Assembly: GCA_035293565.1 (NCBI GenBank)
Contig: DATGMP010000060.1
Location: forward strand, 29,949 to 93,948
DNA: 64,000 nt
DNA from: DATGMP01 sp035293565
GTDB lineage: Bacteria > Pseudomonadota > Alphaproteobacteria > BOG-932 > Roseiterribacteraceae
Direction: 5' to 3'
A program made the translations under genes and the position numbers. How positions within the stretch are numbered: position 1 is the first letter of the stretch; each line of letters starts with the position of its first letter. The notes below the pieces were generated by a model, which worked only from the letters and a program-made list of their open reading frames with translations, did not search any database and had not been told where the DNA came from. Below are positions 60,828 to 64,000 of the stretch, in pieces.

Positions 60828-61552
60828 CAGACGAAGGGCGTCGCGATGTTGCCGGCCTTGGCGCTCGCGCGCGCCTGCAGCCGGGCGAGCTGGCCGAGCG
60901 AGAGCAGCTGCGCGTAGGCGAAGCCGAGCGCGCCGCTCCGTCGCAGTCCCAGGAACGCATCGTCGGCGAGCGCGGCGAGCTTGGCTTCGTTGATCGTGAA
61001 GAGACCGCCGAGCGGCTTGGGCTCGCCGCCCGCTTCGACGACCTGGAGCGGCAGCGGATCGAACAGGTCGAGATCGGCCATCGATTTGACGAGCGTCGTC
61101 GTCTGGGCCGCCCTGACCTCGACTTCCGTCAGGAATTGGATCGCGCGCGCGATCGGGCCCGATGGCTCCGCGCCCTGGTCGCCGAACAGGGGCTCGCCAT
61201 CGTTGGACGACAGCATCTCCTGCTCGACCATCAGCACCGGCTGGCTATCGGCCCCCTCCCCGCTCCGTCCGAACATGAAGGGGTAGCGGCGCAGCATCGC
61301 CGGAACATAGAGCCCGAGCCACCGGCCCTCGTCCGACACGAAGAGATTCTGGCCCTGCGCCAGGCCCATCAGCGCGAAGGGCACGAAGGCGTCGTTCTCC
61401 TTCACGAGCACGATCGCGAAGTTGGGCGCGACCTGAGCGACCTCGGTCGCGAGGATCCGCACGACCGGCATCTCCCGCGCGAACGCGAAGGACGAGAGAG
61501 GACGGAGCCTCATGCCGAGATGAGCTTCGCGCGAGAGAGGAATGAGAGTCAT
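60827..61552 (-). CDS. SapC-family protein
   Basis: A 241-residue SapC family member: PLSREAHLGMRLRPLSSFAF near the start, FVPFALMGLAQGQNLFVSDE and WLGLYVPAMLRRYPFMFG in the middle. The family name comes from an S-layer-associated secretion protein of Campylobacter, but the role in alphaproteobacteria is open. The ATG at 61552 has AAAGG 7 bp ahead. It forms an operon with the 170-residue protein that follows. Confidence 0.8.
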   Translation of the reverse strand: MTLIPLSREAHLGMRLRPLSSFAFAREMPVVRILATEVAQVAPNFAIVLVKENDAFVPFALMGLAQGQNLFVSDEGRWLGLYVPAMLRRYPFMFGRSGEGADSQPVLMVEQEMLSSNDGEPLFGDQGAEPSGPIARAIQFLTEVEVRAAQTTTLVKSMADLDLFDPLPLQVVEAGGEPKPLGGLFTINEAKLAALADDAFLGLRRSGALGFAYAQLLSLGQLARLQARASAKAGNIATPFV

Positions 61553-61587
61553 GAGAAAGCCTTTCTGGGTTTCGACCATCCTGAATC

Positions 61588-61675
61588 GTCATGGCCGGAC
61601 TTGATCCGGCCATCCACGCGATTCCGCCAGCGCGATGTAAGACGTGGATGCCCGGGTCAAGCCCGGGCATGACGA
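61588..61675. repeat. Paired inverted palindromic intergenic element (BIME-like)
   Basis: Two units face each other: TCGTCATGGCCGGACTTGAT and on to CCACG (61588-61618), and the near reverse complement at 61643-61675. Each unit is itself a palindrome around CTTGA or TCAAG (GGCCGGA/TCCGGCC and GCCCGGG/CCCGGGC), about 24 bp apart. This type of element is dispersed in many alphaproteobacterial genomes between genes. It lies between sapC and the methyltransferase gene. Confidence 0.75.
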
Positions 61676-61708
61676 AATCATCAGAGCGCGAAATTGCGTC
61701 ACGACACG

Positions 61709-63247
61709 CTACTCCGCCACGCCCAGCGCAGCGAGCACCGGGAGGTATCCGTTAGCAAAATTGCGGGCCATGGAGGTCAATTCCGCGAGATTTTCCTCAG
61801 GCGTCGCGAGCGCCTTGCCTTCCCTGACCACCGCCCGGCCCTGGGCGGACAGGATATCCCAGGTCGCCCGCGCCCAGTCTTCGGGGGTCTTCTTCCCGTC
61901 TGCCCGCGCGGTCAGGAAGAGCTGATTCATTTGATTGACCGCAATGCCGGCGCCGAGGACCGGCGAGGCCAGAAAGCCGATCTCACCGCTGCTCCGCGCG
62001 CGCTTTCTGATCTCGCGATTGAGCGCCTTGCACCGCGTCTTGACCTTCTCGACCGTCGCTTCCGGCTGCGCCGGATGGGCGTTTCCCGTTCCGATCAAAA
62101 CGGCGGCCGCCTCGATAATGGCGTCCGGCCCGATATTAGGCAGCAGCCGCGCGAGCTCTCCCAAGCTCATCGGCCGGTAGCCGCTCTTCGCGAAACTCTC
62201 CAGAATCGGACGATAGACAGCCTCCTGAAGCTTCACCTCGCCGGCCGCCGTCACGATGGTCAGCGGGACGTTCGCGATCGGCGCCTTGAGAACGAGCCTG
62301 GTCGCCATCAGGCTTTCCCGCCGCTCCAAAGCGGAGAGACGCCGCGGACCCCGTACGAACAGGTCACGGCGAAATTGCTGGTTCGTGAAGAAATCGCGCA
62401 CCGATTCCCGGAGAATGGGATGGGTGATCGATCTCAGCGTCTCCTGAGCCGCCGGCGTCAGGCTGACCGCGCCCATCTGCTCGTGCAAATGGACGGAAGC
62501 GGCGAATTCAAGCTTCGCGCCCTGGAGCCATTCGGCCAGCGCCGCAAACGGCGACGGATGCCATTCGCGATTGAAATACTCATGCGCGACATACTGCCGG
62601 TTTTGCGTCGAGATTTGCTTCAGCTTCTCCGCCGCGGCCGGGTTGACGCGGAAATAGGCGGCGCCCTTGTCGGCCAGCTCCTGCGCAAAAGCGAGGGCGC
62701 CGTCGATCCGACCGGTTAGCCCCTGACTTTCGGCGCCCACCGTCTCGGCGTGAAGCGACAGGAGATCGCGGAGCGACAGCGCCGCGCTCCAGCCGGGCAG
62801 CGTATTGTAGCTGATATAGAGCGCGCCACCCGGCAATAGGTTGCGGCGAAGGATGGCTGCGATGTGAGTGCGATTCTCCTCCGAAATCCAGCTCCATACC
62901 CCATGGAGCCCGGCGTAGCGGAACTTGGGCAGATCGCGCCGCTGGTCGAATTCGGCGAAGCTGTCGTCGAACGGGTGGGCCGTGACCCCCGCGGCCTCCA
63001 GAAGGCCGGCGGCATGAGCGGTATGGCTCGGGTTGAAGTCCGTGCCCCAGACTTCGTAAGGCGCCGCCGCCGCATGGATCGCCAGCGACAGCCCCTGTCC
63101 GAAGCCCAGCTCCAGATAGGCGCCCTGCTCCGGCGGCGGCGCGAATCCGGCAACCAGAAGCGCGAATCGCTGAAGCGTCGGCGACAGCTCTCCATAATAG
63201 CCGTGCGTGTACTCGATCTCTGTGACGTAACCCTCGGTCCAGCTCAT
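61709..63247 (-). CDS. Class I methyltransferase with C-terminal regulatory domain
   Basis: A 512-residue protein of the COG4797-like group. The N-terminal half is a SAM methyltransferase (YLELGFGQGLSLAIHAAAAP for motif I, VWGTDFNPSH for motif II); the middle (YVAHEYFNREWHPSPFAALA) matches the methyltransferase regulatory domain (MethyTransf_Reg); the C-terminal third is helical. It is unrelated to the four NNEP methyltransferases. Acceptor unknown. It starts just behind the ccdB remnant and ends 90 bp from the intergenic repeat. Confidence 0.8.
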   Translation of the reverse strand: MSWTEGYVTEIEYTHGYYGELSPTLQRFALLVAGFAPPPEQGAYLELGFGQGLSLAIHAAAAPYEVWGTDFNPSHTAHAAGLLEAAGVTAHPFDDSFAEFDQRRDLPKFRYAGLHGVWSWISEENRTHIAAILRRNLLPGGALYISYNTLPGWSAALSLRDLLSLHAETVGAESQGLTGRIDGALAFAQELADKGAAYFRVNPAAAEKLKQISTQNRQYVAHEYFNREWHPSPFAALAEWLQGAKLEFAASVHLHEQMGAVSLTPAAQETLRSITHPILRESVRDFFTNQQFRRDLFVRGPRRLSALERRESLMATRLVLKAPIANVPLTIVTAAGEVKLQEAVYRPILESFAKSGYRPMSLGELARLLPNIGPDAIIEAAAVLIGTGNAHPAQPEATVEKVKTRCKALNREIRKRARSSGEIGFLASPVLGAGIAVNQMNQLFLTARADGKKTPEDWARATWDILSAQGRAVVREGKALATPEENLAELTSMARNFANGYLPVLAALGVAE

Positions 63248-63331
63248 GCTGTGATCCTGATGCTCCAGGGTCGCGCCCGCGCCCGCAACTCTCCTAGCAG
63301 CCCGTCCTCGTCCTGGGTAGCCGAGTTCGGC

Positions 63332-63495
63332 TCAGGCGTTGTCATTGAACAGATGGTCCAGCGCTCGGGTGAATTGCCGGTGCGACGATCCCGGGTCTTC
63401 GCGAGATCGGCGAACGGTGATTGAAGAATGACGACCAGCGGATACCGGGCTCGATCCCTGAGCGGATTGACGAAGACGTCAAACTGCTTCGCCAT
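63332..63495 (-). pseudogene. ccdB: ccdB toxin remnant (internal deletion and frameshift)
   Basis: The first 33 codons from the ATG at 63495 read as a good CcdB N-terminus (AKQFDVFVNPLRDRARYPLV, then ILQSPFADLAKTR). After that the frame turns to non-CcdB sequence, while another frame reads FTRALDHLFNDNA then TGA at 63332-63334, which fits the C-terminal end of CcdB proteins (the Ala-Leu-Asp-x-Leu-Phe motif). About 50 middle residues are missing, so a gyrase-poisoning toxin cannot be made. The frame starting at 63495 can still run to 63244, giving an 83-residue product without CcdB's core. The matching antitoxin gene is intact. Confidence 0.75.
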
Positions 63496-63769
63496 TCGAA
63501 CTTTCGCTCTCTTGGTGCGCCCTCACCGCGTCCGCAAACAAACCGTGCCGGTCGATATAGGCGTTGTACGCTTCGATCTCGGCCTGCGCCGCTTTAGCCA
63601 TCTCCTCCCGGCCAATCCGCTCGAGCTCGGCGGCAAGCGCCTCTTCCGCGATCTGCGAGGCGTTGATGCCGGCCTGCTTCACGCGACGGGTCAGATCGGA
63701 ATTTATGGTCAGGCTCACGGTCTTCTTCCCGGCGGTTCGATCATAGAAAGCCGCACGCGCTCTGATCAT
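63479..63769 (-). CDS. ccdA: CcdA-type antitoxin
   Basis: A 96-residue CcdA homologue. TVSLTINSDLTRRVKQAGIN is the ribbon-helix-helix DNA-binding end and the tail EIEAYNAYIDRHGLFADAVR holds the toxin-binding motif (the I-x3-G-x-F-A-D pattern of CcdA). In intact modules CcdA neutralises CcdB and represses the operon. The ATG at 63769 follows GGAG with a 7-bp gap; 21 codons upstream in frame lack family sequence. It overlaps the start of the ccdB remnant by 17 bp. Confidence 0.85.
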   Translation of the reverse strand: MIRARAAFYDRTAGKKTVSLTINSDLTRRVKQAGINASQIAEEALAAELERIGREEMAKAAQAEIEAYNAYIDRHGLFADAVRAHQESESSNGEAV

Positions 63770-63860
63770 GGGTGATCTCCACGGGTCAATTACCCATGTT
63801 AAATCGCACGCGTACACCGGGGCGCAAATCATTCGCCATCAACACCAGCCAACCGCCCGC

Positions 63861-64000
63861 TCAAGGCGGCCCGGTGCCGTATTTGGCTTCGAGCGCCCGG
63901 ATGCGGGCGGCGAGCAGCCGATCGCGCCATTGCTCGGAGGTCTCGCCGGGCAGGCGCTCGCGCGGGGTCTCGGCGATCGGGGCCGGCTCGGGCGCGGGTG
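63861..64000 (-). CDS. C-terminal end of a gene entering from the right (partial)
   Basis: The minus strand reads in frame from the window edge as PAPEPAPIAETPRERLPGE, then TSEQWRDRLLAARIRALEAK and a stop TGA at 63861-63863. The charged helical composition looks like real coding sequence. The product cannot be named from 46 residues. Confidence 0.5.
   Translation of the reverse strand, partial: PAPEPAPIAETPRERLPGETSEQWRDRLLAARIRALEAKYGTGPP

Noticed and set aside
61588..61675. CRISPR-like repeat or transposon end
   Set aside because: Only two units in inverted orientation with internal palindromes, no spacer series and no transposase; fits a dispersed intergenic palindromic element.
63244..63495. 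Intact 83-residue CcdB protein
   Set aside because: Only the first 33 residues match CcdB; the rest has no CcdB pattern while another frame carries a CcdB-like C-terminal end, so it is treated as a remnant.

Overview
The window is high-GC DNA with densely packed, often overlapping genes (ATGA, GTGA and TGATG junctions). It looks like chromosome of a motile alphaproteobacterium. The best taxonomic pointer is the run sciP - fliF - fliG - fliH/flbE - fliN - flbD - flhA (37.8-45.6 kb), the Caulobacter-type arrangement with a CtrA inhibitor beside the MS-ring operon. GME, Gmd/Rmd, SapC and ccdA genes fit a Caulobacterales- or Rhizomicrobium-like organism; the genus is inference only.

Region 1 (1-26.2 kb) is a large accessory catabolic cluster built from duplicated parts: two NodB/PuuE-type hydrolases, two GntR-UTRA regulators, two isocitrate-lyase/PEP-mutase-type C-C lyases, two near-twin SDRs, two Spinster-like MFS carriers, two small helical proteins and four class I methyltransferases, three of which clearly share a ~150-residue N-terminal domain while all four share an NNEP signature. 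Single-copy partners are an aconitase-type two-subunit hydratase, a glutaryl-CoA-dehydrogenase-like enzyme, an aldehyde dehydrogenase, an Asp/Glu-racemase-fold enzyme lacking its second cysteine, an FAD monooxygenase, a cupin, an Old-Yellow-Enzyme reductase, a VOC protein and a HapK-like protein. At least six promoters scattered through the cluster carry one shared element, about TATRGTNCGGACAAATG, placed on or just after the -10 box, so the transcription units probably form one regulon. The hydratase, dimethylmalate-type lyase and GcdH suggest breakdown of a branched dicarboxylate, perhaps from a ring compound. The substrate is unknown; this is the best candidate here for an undescribed system.

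Region 2 (26.3-34.5 kb) holds an AmpG-like permease, a minus-strand group (TauD-type dioxygenase, oxalate-CoA-ligase-like AMP-binding enzyme, ketopantoate-reductase-like enzyme) and a plus-strand operon of Nudix hydrolase, 3-mercaptopyruvate sulfurtransferase and cystathionine beta-lyase.

Region 3 (34.6-47.5 kb) is flagellar: an 879-residue DUF1217 protein, a FlaG-like protein, SciP, FliF, FliG, FliH, FliN, FlbD, FlhA and a FliK-like protein. Two near-consensus CtrA boxes lie between sciP and fliF.

Region 4 (47.5-58.1 kb) concerns surface sugars and export: mannose-1-phosphate guanylyltransferase, a plant-like GDP-mannose 3,5-epimerase, NAD synthetase, a DPM1/GtrB-type glycosyltransferase, a HlyD adaptor and TolC channel without an ABC ATPase, then Gmd and an Rmd-like reductase (a GDP-deoxyhexose route). 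Region 5 (58.1-64 kb, all minus strand) holds an unrecognised Ala/Pro-rich membrane protein, an XRE regulator, a SapC pair, a methyltransferase with a regulatory domain, an intergenic inverted-repeat element, and a ccdAB module in which ccdB is a deletion remnant. No rRNA, tRNA, CRISPR array or insertion sequence was recognised.
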